Of a stretch of 8,048 nt of DNA, positions 1 through 6,665 are shown one piece after another. The stretch is from Chloroflexota bacterium (GTDB lineage Bacteria > Chloroflexota > Anaerolineae > Anaerolineales > Anaerolineaceae). The notes beneath the pieces were generated by a model. That model was given only the letters and a program-made list of their open reading frames with translations. It was not told the DNA's origin and searched no databases. A program made the translations under genes and the position numbers. The DNA lies in assembly GCA_011053085.1 (NCBI GenBank), contig DSBE01000418.1, forward strand, positions 1 to 8,048, given 5' to 3'. Position 1 is the first letter of the stretch, and every line of letters starts with the position of its first letter.

Positions 1-2
1 CA

Positions 3-509
3 GCCCAACGGCTTACCAATCGCTTTTCTGGTGCGACCGAGCAGCGCATGCTGCGAGAACTTCCGCTGTTGAGCGGCCTGGATGCGCAGATCGGCCATCT
101 TGTTGTGGATGAAATGCGCGCTGTCAACCGCACCCGCATGGGTGAGGTTTATCTGGATGGTATCTCGCATGTGTTGGAAGAACCGGAATTTGTGGACAGC
201 GAAGATGCGCGTACAGCCATTCGTGCGCTGGAAGAGCGATCAATTTTGCAGGATCTGCTCGAAAGCTCTTACTCCGTGAATGATATCGGCAGGGTGCAGG
301 TGCTGATCGGCGGTGAAGGCACGCGCGACGAACTGCGGCAATGCTCCCTGATCCTGACACATTACGGCAGCCCGGGCGATGTGACCGGCATGCTGGGCGT
401 GATCGGACCGATGCGCATGGCCTACGGCCGCAGCATTTCGACCATCCGGTTTTTGTCATTCCTGCTCAGTGACCTGGTGAGAGGGCTGCTGTCAGAGGAA
501 GTGCAATAA
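3..509 (+). CDS. hrcA: Heat-inducible transcription repressor HrcA, C-terminal part (5' end outside window)
   Basis: This is the last 168 residues or so of HrcA, the repressor that binds CIRCE operators and controls class I heat-shock genes. The frame is open from the first bases of the window (ALA-GLN-ARG at bases 3-11), so the N-terminal winged-helix DNA-binding domain is missing only because the window starts late. Family hallmarks are visible: an early LTNRFSGAT segment like the helix following the DNA-binding domain, IGGEGTRDELRQCSLI, and near the end GVIGPMRMAYGRSIS, matching the usual GVIGPTRMDYGRVIS block (here M for T and A for D). It ends with TAA at 507-509. grpE follows after 28 bases with no terminator between, as in many hrcA-grpE-dnaK operons. 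HrcA activity is classically set by GroE; that is family knowledge, not visible here. The ATG at 48 is internal and not the start. Confidence 0.95.
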   Translation, partial: AQRLTNRFSGATEQRMLRELPLLSGLDAQIGHLVVDEMRAVNRTRMGEVYLDGISHVLEEPEFVDSEDARTAIRALEERSILQDLLESSYSVNDIGRVQVLIGGEGTRDELRQCSLILTHYGSPGDVTGMLGVIGPMRMAYGRSISTIRFLSFLLSDLVRGLLSEEVQ

Positions 510-522
510 TAATGATTCTAAT

Positions 523-528
523 GAGGTG
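523..528 (+). promoter_or_regulatory. Ribosome binding site of grpE
   Basis: GAGGTG lies 9 bases before the ATG at 538 and supports that start over the in-frame ATG at 568 (residue 11), which has only a poorer AGGAAAAAAG stretch well upstream. Confidence 0.7.
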
Positions 529-537
529 TAAACAGAC

Positions 538-1158
538 ATGACCAGGAAAAAAGAACAGGCAACCAACATGAAGAGCGACAAAACAGAAGAAAACCTGGCT
601 GAACAGGACATCCCAATCGAAGGGGAGGTGTTAGAAGGTGAGGTGATTGCTCAAGAAGAAAGTGATGAAAAGGATTTGATTCAACAAATGAAGGTAGAAA
701 ATGAAAAGCTGATTTCGGCACTCGAAGCCGAAAGAGAGCAAAGTGAACAATATTTGAAGAACTGGCAATACAGTCAGGCTGAACTATTAAATTATAAGAA
801 GCGTATTGAGAAAGACCAGCAGGCTCATCGTGAATGGGTCAAAGCAGATTCTCTGCAGTTGTATATCGACATTCTGGATGATATTGAACTGGCGTTGAAA
901 ACCGCTGCCAAAGATGCGAATGCCACAGAATGGTCTAAAGGCATTGAATTGATCCAACGCAAGATGCTGGGTGTGCTTGAAAAAGAAGGTGTCACCCGCA
1001 TTGAAACCGACAACGGGTTTGACCCAATGGTACACGAAGCGGTCAGCAGCGAACCTCATCCAGCCTATGAGTCTGGCGAGATCATTGAAGTTTTACAACA
1101 CGGTTATTGTATTAACAATCGGACCCTCCGCCCTGCGCGGGTGAGAGTGGCGATCTAA
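538..1158 (+). CDS. grpE: GrpE, nucleotide exchange factor of DnaK
   Basis: GrpE is a cytosolic homodimer that drives ADP release from DnaK and so resets the Hsp70 cycle. The 206-residue product has the normal architecture: a disordered acidic N-terminus (residues 1-45, with repeated GEVLEGEV), a long charged helix with coiled-coil character (about 46-95) containing NYKKRIEKD at 85-93, the helical dimer region to about 150, and the C-terminal beta domain that contacts DnaK. In the latter, [10 protein letters not shown] (161-170) and the run up to [13 protein letters not shown] (193-205) reproduce the GrpE signature. The length is usual. The start at 538 is chosen from the GAGGTG site; 568 is an alternative. 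dnaK begins 31 bases after the stop, so the two are surely cotranscribed. Codons in the first half look more A/T-rich than in dnaK, as expected for a Lys/Glu-rich helix. Confidence 0.97.
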   Translation: MTRKKEQATNMKSDKTEENLAEQDIPIEGEVLEGEVIAQEESDEKDLIQQMKVENEKLISALEAEREQSEQYLKNWQYSQAELLNYKKRIEKDQQAHREWVKADSLQLYIDILDDIELALKTAAKDANATEWSKGIELIQRKMLGVLEKEGVTRIETDNGFDPMVHEAVSSEPHPAYESGEIIEVLQHGYCINNRTLRPARVRVAI

Positions 1159-1189
1159 TAGAAGAAAACAATTTGGAGGATTTATTAAC

Positions 1190-3076
1190 ATGGCAAAAAT
1201 CATTGGTATTGACTTAGGAACAACCAACTCTGTCGCGGCTGTGATCAGCGGCGGCGAACCGGTCGTCATCCCGACCGCAGAAGGCGAGCGCTTGCTGCCT
1301 TCGGTCGTGGCGGTTAGCAAAAATGGCGAACGACTGGTGGGGCGCCCTGCGCGCAACCAGGCTGTTATCAACCCGGAAAACACCATTTACTCGATCAAAC
1401 GTTTCATGGGGCGTAAATTCGATGACCCCGAGGTGCAGCGCGCGATCAGCCGTGTGCCCTACAAAGTCAGCAAAGCGCCCAATGGTGATATACGCGTGGA
1501 ATTAGGCGGAAAATCCTATTCGCCGCCTGAGGTTTCTGCTATGATTTTGGGTAAATTGAAAACCGACGCAGAAGCCTATCTGGGCGAGCAGATCACACAG
1601 GCTGTGATCACCGTCCCGGCTTACTTCAATGACGCTCAGCGTAATGCCACCAAAGATGCCGGCAAGATCGCCGGGCTGGAAGTACTGCGTATCATCAACG
1701 AGCCGACGGCTTCTTCCCTGGCGTACGGCCTTGATAAAGATGAGAAAAGCGAGATCATCGCTGTGTACGACCTGGGCGGCGGCACCTTTGACGTGTCTAT
1801 CCTCGACGTGGGTGACGGCGTCTTTCAGGTGCGTTCCACCAGCGGTGACACCTTCCTGGGTGGTGACGACTTCGACATGTTGATCGTTGACTATCTGTTG
1901 GAAGAATTCAGAAAAGAAAATGACATGGATCTGACCAAAGACCGTCAGGCCATGCAGCGTCTGCGTGAAGCGGCCGAGAAAGCCAAAAAAGAGCTTTCAT
2001 CGACCATGCAGGCAGAGATCAACCTGCCTTATCTGACGGCAGACCAGACCGGTCCCAAGCACCTGGTGCTGACCCTGACCCGCTCAAAGTTGGAACAGCT
2101 GACTGATTCACTGGTGCAGCGCTCGATTGAGCCCTGCCGCAAGGCCCTGGCGGATGCCGGTTTGAAGAAAACAGACATCGACCAGGTAGTACTGGTGGGC
2201 GGTATGACCCGCATGCCGGCGGTGCAGGAAGCGGTCAAGAAAGAATTCGGGCGTGAACCGCACAAAGGCGTCAATCCGGACGAAGTTGTTGCCATCGGCG
2301 CCGCCATTCAGGCTGGCGTGCTGGGCGGCGACGTCAACGATGTGCTGCTGCTGGATGTCACCCCGCTGAGCCTGTCGATTGAAACACTGGGCGGTGTGGC
2401 AACGCCGTTAATCGAACGCAACACCACCATTCCGACACGCAACAGCCAGGTTTTCTCAACCGCGGCTGATAATCAGACGCAGGTAGAGATCCATGTGCTG
2501 CAGGGTGAACGCGCCATGGCAGCTGACAATAAGTCACTGGGCAAGTTCATTCTGGACGGTATTCCGCCCGCTCCGCGTGGTCTGCCGCAGATCGAAGTGA
2601 CCTTTGACATTGGCGCCAACGGTATTTTGAATGTGACCGCGCTGGACAAAGCCACCAACCGCTCCCAGAAGATCACCATTACGGCGTCTTCGGGTTTGAG
2701 TGAAGCCGAAGTGGAACGCATGCAGCGAGAAGCTGAAGCGCACGCAGAAGAAGACCGCGTACGCAAAGAGACTATCGAAACCCGCAACCAAGCTGAATCT
2801 CTGGCGTATTCAGCCGAGAAAGCCCTGCGTGATGCCGGTGATAAAGTGCCCGCCGATGTGAAGAGCGAAATTGAAGCCGCTGTGGCGGAAGTGCGCTCCA
2901 AACTGGAAGGTGACGATGTAGAGGCCATCAAACAGGCGATGGATGCACTTTCGCAGAAGATTCAGAAGATTGGTGAAGCCATGTACCAGCAGCCTGATCA
3001 GGGTGCACCTGGTTTTGGCGGTAATGGCGGACAGCCTACCGATGAAGATGTCGTTGAAGGTGAGTTCACCGAGTAA
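1190..3076 (+). CDS. dnaK: Chaperone protein DnaK (Hsp70)
   Basis: DnaK is the ATP-driven Hsp70 chaperone that binds exposed hydrophobic peptides together with DnaJ and GrpE. The 628-residue protein is complete. All three Hsp70 signatures are present: IDLGTTNS (7-14), [14 protein letters not shown] (192-205) and [17 protein letters not shown] (334-350). The residues corresponding to the catalytic Lys70 and Thr199 of E. coli DnaK fall at the same numbers here. The interdomain linker VLLLDV is at 385-390, the substrate-binding beta domain is about 391-505, and the helical lid follows to about 600. The tail is Gly/Gln-rich and ends [11 protein letters not shown], a variant of the usual acidic EEVD-like end. 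[20 protein letters not shown] with following residues (71-99) is the insert present in E. coli but missing in Bacillus DnaK. GGAGGA at 1175-1180, 9 bases before ATG, is a strong ribosome binding site. A hairpin lies downstream. Confidence 0.99.
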   Translation: MAKIIGIDLGTTNSVAAVISGGEPVVIPTAEGERLLPSVVAVSKNGERLVGRPARNQAVINPENTIYSIKRFMGRKFDDPEVQRAISRVPYKVSKAPNGDIRVELGGKSYSPPEVSAMILGKLKTDAEAYLGEQITQAVITVPAYFNDAQRNATKDAGKIAGLEVLRIINEPTASSLAYGLDKDEKSEIIAVYDLGGGTFDVSILDVGDGVFQVRSTSGDTFLGGDDFDMLIVDYLLEEFRKENDMDLTKDRQAMQRLREAAEKAKKELSSTMQAEINLPYLTADQTGPKHLVLTLTRSKLEQLTDSLVQRSIEPCRKALADAGLKKTDIDQVVLVGGMTRMPAVQEAVKKEFGREPHKGVNPDEVVAIGAAIQAGVLGGDVNDVLLLDVTPLSLSIETLGGVATPLIERNTTIPTRNSQVFSTAADNQTQVEIHVLQGERAMAADNKSLGKFILDGIPPAPRGLPQIEVTFDIGANGILNVTALDKATNRSQKITITASSGLSEAEVERMQREAEAHAEEDRVRKETIETRNQAESLAYSAEKALRDAGDKVPADVKSEIEAAVAEVRSKLEGDDVEAIKQAMDALSQKIQKIGEAMYQQPDQGAPGFGGNGGQPTDEDVVEGEFTE

Positions 3077-3134
3077 TTGAAATAACCCGGATCAGCCCGC
3101 GAATACTGGTCTGAGGTAGCATTATTTTCTCCCA

Positions 3135-3170
3135 CCCGCCTCAGGATTACCCCTGAGGCGGGAATTGTTG
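3135..3170 (+). terminator. Stem-loop after dnaK, possible partial terminator or mRNA 3' end
   Basis: CCCGCCTCAGG (3135-3145) pairs perfectly over 11 bases with CCTGAGGCGGG (3152-3162) around a 6-base loop, ATTACC. The sequence after it, AATTGTTG, is only moderately T-rich, so termination may be leaky; the stem could also protect the hrcA-grpE-dnaK message from 3' decay. Either role would lower dnaJ expression relative to dnaK. The reverse strand has no T tract on the other side, so the signal points in the + direction. Confidence 0.65.
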
Positions 3171-3177
3171 TACAATT
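3163..3177. repeat. Short inverted repeat upstream of dnaJ, candidate operator
   Basis: AATTGTTGTACAATT is a perfect 6-base inverted repeat (AATTGT and ACAATT) around TGT. It starts directly after the hairpin and lies about 14 bases upstream of the -35-like box of dnaJ. It does not resemble CIRCE. Its position would suit a regulator site, but a short AT-rich palindrome can arise by chance. Confidence 0.3.
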
Positions 3178-3190
3178 GCGGATGGCAACA

Positions 3191-3220
3191 TTGGAGAGAT
3201 AGTGAGCAATCAGGTACAAT
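3191..3220 (+). promoter_or_regulatory. Putative dnaJ promoter giving a leaderless or nearly leaderless mRNA
   Basis: The -10-like box TACAAT (3215-3220) follows a weak -35-like TTGGAG (3191-3196) with 18 bases between. Only 7 bases (AGGCAGC) separate the -10 from the dnaJ ATG at 3228, so a normal start of transcription would fall at or next to the A of ATG. No Shine-Dalgarno site exists in those 7 bases. The 10-mer GTACAATAGG (3214-3223) recurs exactly before the gene at 6666 in the same position. Confidence 0.5.
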
Positions 3221-3227
3221 AGGCAGC

Positions 3228-4367
3228 ATGGCAAAAAGAGATTATTACGAAGTATTGGGTGTGCCGAAAGGCGTAAATGTTGATGATTTGAAAAAGGCTT
3301 TTCGACAGAAAGCGCGTCAATACCATCCCGATGTGAACAAAGAGCCCGAGGCAGAAGAAAAATTCAAAGAACTTAACGAAGCCTTCGCAGTGCTTTCTGA
3401 TGAAGAGAAACGCGCTACGTATGACCGCTTCGGCCACGAAGGCTTGAATCGCATGGGCGGTATGCCGAATTATTCAACCATGGACGCGATGGATATTTTT
3501 GAAGAATTGTTTGGTAACTTTGGTTTTGGTGGGTTTGGCAGCATGGGCGGTTCCCGCTCGCGCGGCCGTTCGTCTGCCCGGCGCGGACGCGACTTGAGCC
3601 TGCGAGTTACGCTTGAATTTGAAGAAGCTGTACATGGGGTGGAAAAAGAGATTGAATACACGCGTGCTGAAAATTGCCCGGTGTGTCAGGGTTCTGGCGC
3701 AGAGCCCGGTACTTCCCCCCTGCGCTGCCCCAATTGCGGCGGGAGCGGTGAGGTGCGCCAGATGCACCAGACCATCCTTGGCTCCATGGTGCAGGTAGCC
3801 ACCTGTTCTACCTGTGCAGGTACCGGTGAAGTGATCGGTACTCCTTGCAAACATTGCAACGGCAGCAAAACTGTCCAAAAGGCAGTGACCAAAACCGTTA
3901 ACATACCCGGCGGTGTAGATACAGGCACACAGATACGCCTGACCGGCGAAGGTGAACCCGGCGCCAACGGCGGCCCGCAAGGCAGTCTGTATATCGAAAT
4001 ACGTGTGAAACCACATAAGTTTTTCCGGCGCAAAGACGATACCATCTACCTTGACTTGAATCTGAACCTGGTGCAGGCGACACTGGGGACGCGCATTCAG
4101 GTGCCGACGGTGGATGGTGAGGAAGAAATGATTATCCCACCAGGCACCCAGCCCGGCAAGGTGTTTACCCTGCGTGAAAAGGGCGTACCTCACTTGCGCG
4201 CGAACGGCCGCGGTGACCAGAAGGTGATCATCAATGTCAGCATTCCCAAACGACTGTCCAAAGAACAACGCGCGTTATTTGAAGAATTGGGCGAAACCAT
4301 GGATACCGAGGTAATACCAGTCGAACGCGGTTTCTTTGAGAGCCTGCGGGATTTCTTCAATGGCTGA
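3228..4367 (+). CDS. dnaJ: Chaperone protein DnaJ (Hsp40)
   Basis: DnaJ delivers unfolded clients to DnaK and stimulates its ATPase. The 379-residue product is a full type I Hsp40: J domain from [10 protein letters not shown] (2-11) with the catalytic HPD at 33-35, a Gly/Phe stretch at about 98-109, four zinc motifs CPVCQGSG (150-157), CPNCGGSG (167-174), CSTCAGTG (193-200) and CKHCNGSK (207-214), then the two C-terminal beta domains with [10 protein letters not shown] (322-331). The fourth zinc motif has Lys where the last Gly is usual; all eight cysteines are kept. The start is set by the J-domain homology at [11 protein letters not shown]. An in-frame TTG at 3165 would add 21 unrelated residues and is rejected. 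There is no Shine-Dalgarno site before the ATG, consistent with leaderless translation. Its end overlaps prmA by 8 bases. Confidence 0.97.
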   Translation: MAKRDYYEVLGVPKGVNVDDLKKAFRQKARQYHPDVNKEPEAEEKFKELNEAFAVLSDEEKRATYDRFGHEGLNRMGGMPNYSTMDAMDIFEELFGNFGFGGFGSMGGSRSRGRSSARRGRDLSLRVTLEFEEAVHGVEKEIEYTRAENCPVCQGSGAEPGTSPLRCPNCGGSGEVRQMHQTILGSMVQVATCSTCAGTGEVIGTPCKHCNGSKTVQKAVTKTVNIPGGVDTGTQIRLTGEGEPGANGGPQGSLYIEIRVKPHKFFRRKDDTIYLDLNLNLVQATLGTRIQVPTVDGEEEMIIPPGTQPGKVFTLREKGVPHLRANGRGDQKVIINVSIPKRLSKEQRALFEELGETMDTEVIPVERGFFESLRDFFNG

Positions 4368-5298
4368 AAATTTCCAGCAACCGCAGGAAGCGCGCTGGCT
4401 GGAAGTAACCATCTATGTGGATGGCGAGGCGGCTGAGGCGGTGTGTGAACTGTTTGCGCGTTATGCCGAAAACGGCGTGGCTTGTGAACAGGGCGTGGAA
4501 TACGATGCTTCAGAAGAACATGCCACGGCGGTCGGCCCGGTCAAGGTGAGTGCTTATATCGCGGTTGAGCAAGATCTGGATCATATCCGCCATAAAATTG
4601 ATGAAGGTCTTTATTACATCGGCCGCATCGTTGACCTGCCCCAGGCAACCTACCGCTGGGTGGAAGACCAGGATTGGATGCAGGTGTTCCGCAGTTATTA
4701 TCGTCCGATCGAGGTCGGAGAAAATCTGTTGATCTTGCCGGCCTGGGCGGAATACAATGGCGATCGTATCGCTGTACGCATTGACCCCAGCATGGCATTT
4801 GGCACCGGCACCCATCCCACTACCCAGTTAAGCATGGCGATGTTGGAGAGATTTATCAAGGGCGGCGAAGCGGTTATTGACGTGGGCTGTGGTTCGGGTG
4901 TGCTTTCTGTCACCGCTATCCTGTTAGGGGCCAACAAAGCCCTTGGCGTGGATGTAGACGCGCCAGCTATCCAGGCAACCCGCGACAATGCCGAACGGAA
5001 CGGGGTCCTGGCACAGATCGAAGTCGCCAAAGGTTCAGTGGCGGAGATACTGGCGGGTGCCTATTCACTGCGGCAAGCACCTGTGGTGGTTGCAAACATC
5101 CTTGCCCCGATCCTGCTGCGCCTGTTCGATGCAGGTATGGCAGACCTGGTAGAACCGGGGGGTGTGCTGCTCCTGGCAGGATTGTTGGATACCCAGCGTG
5201 ATTCACTGGTGGCGCGTGCCGAACAGGCCGGCCTTGCCCTTCTGGATGAGACCAGCATCAATGATTGGGTAGCGCTTGCCTTGCGCAAGCATGTATAG
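4360..5298 (+). CDS. prmA: Ribosomal protein L11 methyltransferase PrmA
   Basis: PrmA is a cytosolic S-adenosylmethionine-dependent enzyme that methylates ribosomal protein L11. The 312-residue protein has a small N-terminal substrate-recognition domain (about 1-65), a linker, and a Rossmann-fold methyltransferase domain. Family motifs are [16 protein letters not shown] (105-120), [14 protein letters not shown] (142-155; Ser replaces the common Gly), the SAM-binding [13 protein letters not shown] (172-184), the acidic ribose-binding strand GVDVDAPAI (196-204), and [10 protein letters not shown] (243-252). The length is normal. The ATG at 4360 is chosen because MAENFQQ begins just before the conserved RWLEVTIYV strand and because it overlaps the dnaJ stop (ATGGCTGA), a typical coupling arrangement; a TTG at 4336 lies deeper in dnaJ and is unnecessary. 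A weak GGGA at 4348-4351 may assist. dnaJ-prmA linkage is common in Gram-positive bacteria. A terminator follows. Confidence 0.96.
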   Translation: MAENFQQPQEARWLEVTIYVDGEAAEAVCELFARYAENGVACEQGVEYDASEEHATAVGPVKVSAYIAVEQDLDHIRHKIDEGLYYIGRIVDLPQATYRWVEDQDWMQVFRSYYRPIEVGENLLILPAWAEYNGDRIAVRIDPSMAFGTGTHPTTQLSMAMLERFIKGGEAVIDVGCGSGVLSVTAILLGANKALGVDVDAPAIQATRDNAERNGVLAQIEVAKGSVAEILAGAYSLRQAPVVVANILAPILLRLFDAGMADLVEPGGVLLLAGLLDTQRDSLVARAEQAGLALLDETSINDWVALALRKHV

Positions 5299-5313
5299 AG
5301 TAGAAATGAACCG

Positions 5314-5341
5314 GCGGGCAGCAAGATGCCCGCTGTTTTTT
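5314..5341 (+). terminator. Intrinsic terminator after prmA
   Basis: GCGGGCA (5314-5320) pairs with TGCCCGC (5327-5333) around the loop GCAAGA and is followed by TG and six T residues (5336-5341). It begins 15 bases after the prmA stop and closes the dnaJ-prmA unit. Confidence 0.9.
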
Positions 5342-5387
5342 GTAACATTGCAAGCCAAATGTAGAGCGCAGAAGATAGAAATGTGAG

Positions 5388-5393
5388 TATAAT
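5388..5393 (+). promoter_or_regulatory. -10 box of the GNAT-like gene promoter
   Basis: A perfect TATAAT lies within GTATAATTGG (5387-5396), which resembles the GTACAATAGG element before dnaJ and the gene at 6666. No convincing -35 hexamer sits 16-18 bases upstream. The predicted start near 5400 would give a leader of about 47 bases with a ribosome binding site. Confidence 0.5.
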
Positions 5394-5433
5394 TGGTGCA
5401 ATTTTCAGGGGATTGGCGGTTTCTCAGTCAAAC

Positions 5434-5439
5434 AAGGAG
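5434..5439 (+). promoter_or_regulatory. Ribosome binding site fixing the GNAT-like gene start
   Basis: AAGGAG ends 7 bases before the ATG at 5447. It decides the start against an in-frame TTG at 5393, which overlaps the -10 box. Confidence 0.85.
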
Positions 5440-5446
5440 TGAGACA

Positions 5447-6610
5447 ATGATCGAAGTAATCCAGGTGAATACCAAAAACAGACGGCAGGTGCATGATTTT
5501 ATTGAATTTCAATATGATCTGTACAAGGATTGTGAATATTTTGTGCCGCCATTCCGTAACGACATCAAGACCATGATGAACATTCCTACCCTGTTTGACC
5601 CCAAGGGCCATCCCTTCTACTTACATTCAGAAGCTGCATTCTTCGTTGCCTACAAGGATGAGGCCCCGGCTGGACGAATCGCCGTTTTTGATAACCGCCT
5701 TTATAACCAACACCACAACGCCAAGACCTTGAGCTTCACGTTGTTCGAGAGTATCGATGATCAGGAGGTGGCCAATGCATTGTTTGAAGCGGCTTTCGAA
5801 TGGGGTCGCGCCCGCGGGTTGAATCTGGCGATAGGTGAAAAAGGTTTCAGTTCCTTTGATGGCTATGGCATCCTGGTGAAGGGGTTTGACCTGCTGCAGT
5901 CGATGACCATGTCGAAGTATAACTATCCCTATTACAAAGACCTGTTTGAGCAGGCGGGCTTTGAGATGGAGGTGGATTTCAACACCTTCGAAGTACCGGG
6001 CGGGATTCCCAATTTCGTCATTCCCGAACGGGTGCAGGTTGTGTCGGACCGGGTGCAGGAACGTGGATTCCTCACGGTCAGCAGGTTTAAGGACAAAAAA
6101 GAACTGATTGAGGTTGCCAAAAAAGAACTGGTAGCCATGTACCGCAATACTTTTGCCACCAACTGGGAGTATTATCCGTGGCTGGATGAGGAATTGGATT
6201 TTGCCATCAACCAGGTGCTGTTGGTGGTGGATCCGGCTTTGTTAAAAGTAATTCGCACCAGCAATGGTGTGATGGCGGGATTCCTGGTCGGTTTTCCTGA
6301 TATTTCCCATGAAATACAGCAATGCAAAGGCAGGCTTACCCCCTGGGGTATGCTGCGCCTGATGCGTGCAGTGAAGAAAAATCGCGAAAACTTAATTTTG
6401 AATGGCGCTGGCGTACTGCCCAAATACCAGGGGCGCGGCGGCAACGCCTTGATGTACACGGAAATGCAGAAGACAGCAACGGATTTCGGTTTCAACACCG
6501 TGGACATCTGCCAGATTGCTGAAACCACGCGCAAGATGCGCTCAGACATGGAGAACAACCTGGGGGTGGAGGTCACCAAAATCCATCGTGTCTATCGGCG
6601 GGAATTTTAA
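5447..6610 (+). CDS. GNAT-fold (probably tandem) N-acetyltransferase-family protein of unknown substrate
   Basis: The 387-residue protein matches, from memory, a conserved family usually annotated as GNAT N-acetyltransferase or hypothetical protein in Chloroflexota and Bacteroidota. The N-terminal half shows the family blocks FVPPFRNDI (32-40), a GHPFYLHSEAAFFVAY segment (54-69), AGRIAVFDNRLYN (75-87) and a GFSSFDGYGILVKGFD block (133-148), followed by YNYPYY (158-163). The C-terminal half has VAGFLVGFPDIS-like strand residues (about 275-287) and LPKYQGRGGNALMY (324-337), resembling the acetyl-CoA-binding Q/RxxGxG/A motif but with Asn333 at the last position. It closes with MRSDMENNLGVEVTKIHRVYRREF-type residues (364-387), the normal end of this family. 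There is no signal peptide or membrane segment, so it is probably cytosolic. The acyl donor and substrate cannot be read from sequence. It sits alone between a terminator and a new promoter, so neighbours give no functional hint. Confidence 0.75.
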   Translation: MIEVIQVNTKNRRQVHDFIEFQYDLYKDCEYFVPPFRNDIKTMMNIPTLFDPKGHPFYLHSEAAFFVAYKDEAPAGRIAVFDNRLYNQHHNAKTLSFTLFESIDDQEVANALFEAAFEWGRARGLNLAIGEKGFSSFDGYGILVKGFDLLQSMTMSKYNYPYYKDLFEQAGFEMEVDFNTFEVPGGIPNFVIPERVQVVSDRVQERGFLTVSRFKDKKELIEVAKKELVAMYRNTFATNWEYYPWLDEELDFAINQVLLVVDPALLKVIRTSNGVMAGFLVGFPDISHEIQQCKGRLTPWGMLRLMRAVKKNRENLILNGAGVLPKYQGRGGNALMYTEMQKTATDFGFNTVDICQIAETTRKMRSDMENNLGVEVTKIHRVYRREF

Positions 6611-6629
6611 ATAAAAAATCCCCTGACGC

Positions 6630-6659
6630 TTACAAGGAAATCGGCAAGCAGAGTACAAT
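6630..6659 (+). promoter_or_regulatory. Putative leaderless promoter of the small membrane protein gene
   Basis: TACAAT (6654-6659) is followed after only 6 bases (AGGGAC) by the ATG at 6666, so transcription would start at the start codon itself. A weak -35-like TTACAA (6630-6635) lies 18 bases upstream. GTACAATAGG (6653-6662) is identical to the element before dnaJ. AGGGA overlaps this spacer but is too close to the ATG to act as a Shine-Dalgarno site. Confidence 0.5.
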
Positions 6660-6665
6660 AGGGAC

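Noticed and set aside
2473..2931. Reverse-strand open frame (152 codons) opposite the DnaK lid region
   Set aside because: It is very Ser/Ala/Arg-rich with no recognisable domain and is fully covered by conserved dnaK sequence.
3165..3227. In-frame TTG extension of dnaJ by 21 residues
   Set aside because: The extension has no similarity to DnaJ, which normally begins directly with the J domain, and it would run through the palindrome and promoter.
3474..4268. Long reverse-strand open frame (264 codons) opposite dnaJ
   Set aside because: It lies wholly inside a certain gene, its composition (many His, Ala, Thr, Cys) is typical of antisense shadows of dnaJ, and no family motif or ribosome binding site is apparent.
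5393..5446. In-frame TTG extension of the GNAT-like gene
   Set aside because: The TTG overlaps the TATAAT box, whereas ATG 5447 has an AAGGAG site at ideal distance.
6600..6623. AT-rich imperfect hairpin over the stop codon of the GNAT-like gene (GGGAATTTT with AAAAATCCC)
   Set aside because: The stem has an internal mismatch, is mostly A-T, and is not followed by a T tract, so it is not a credible terminator.
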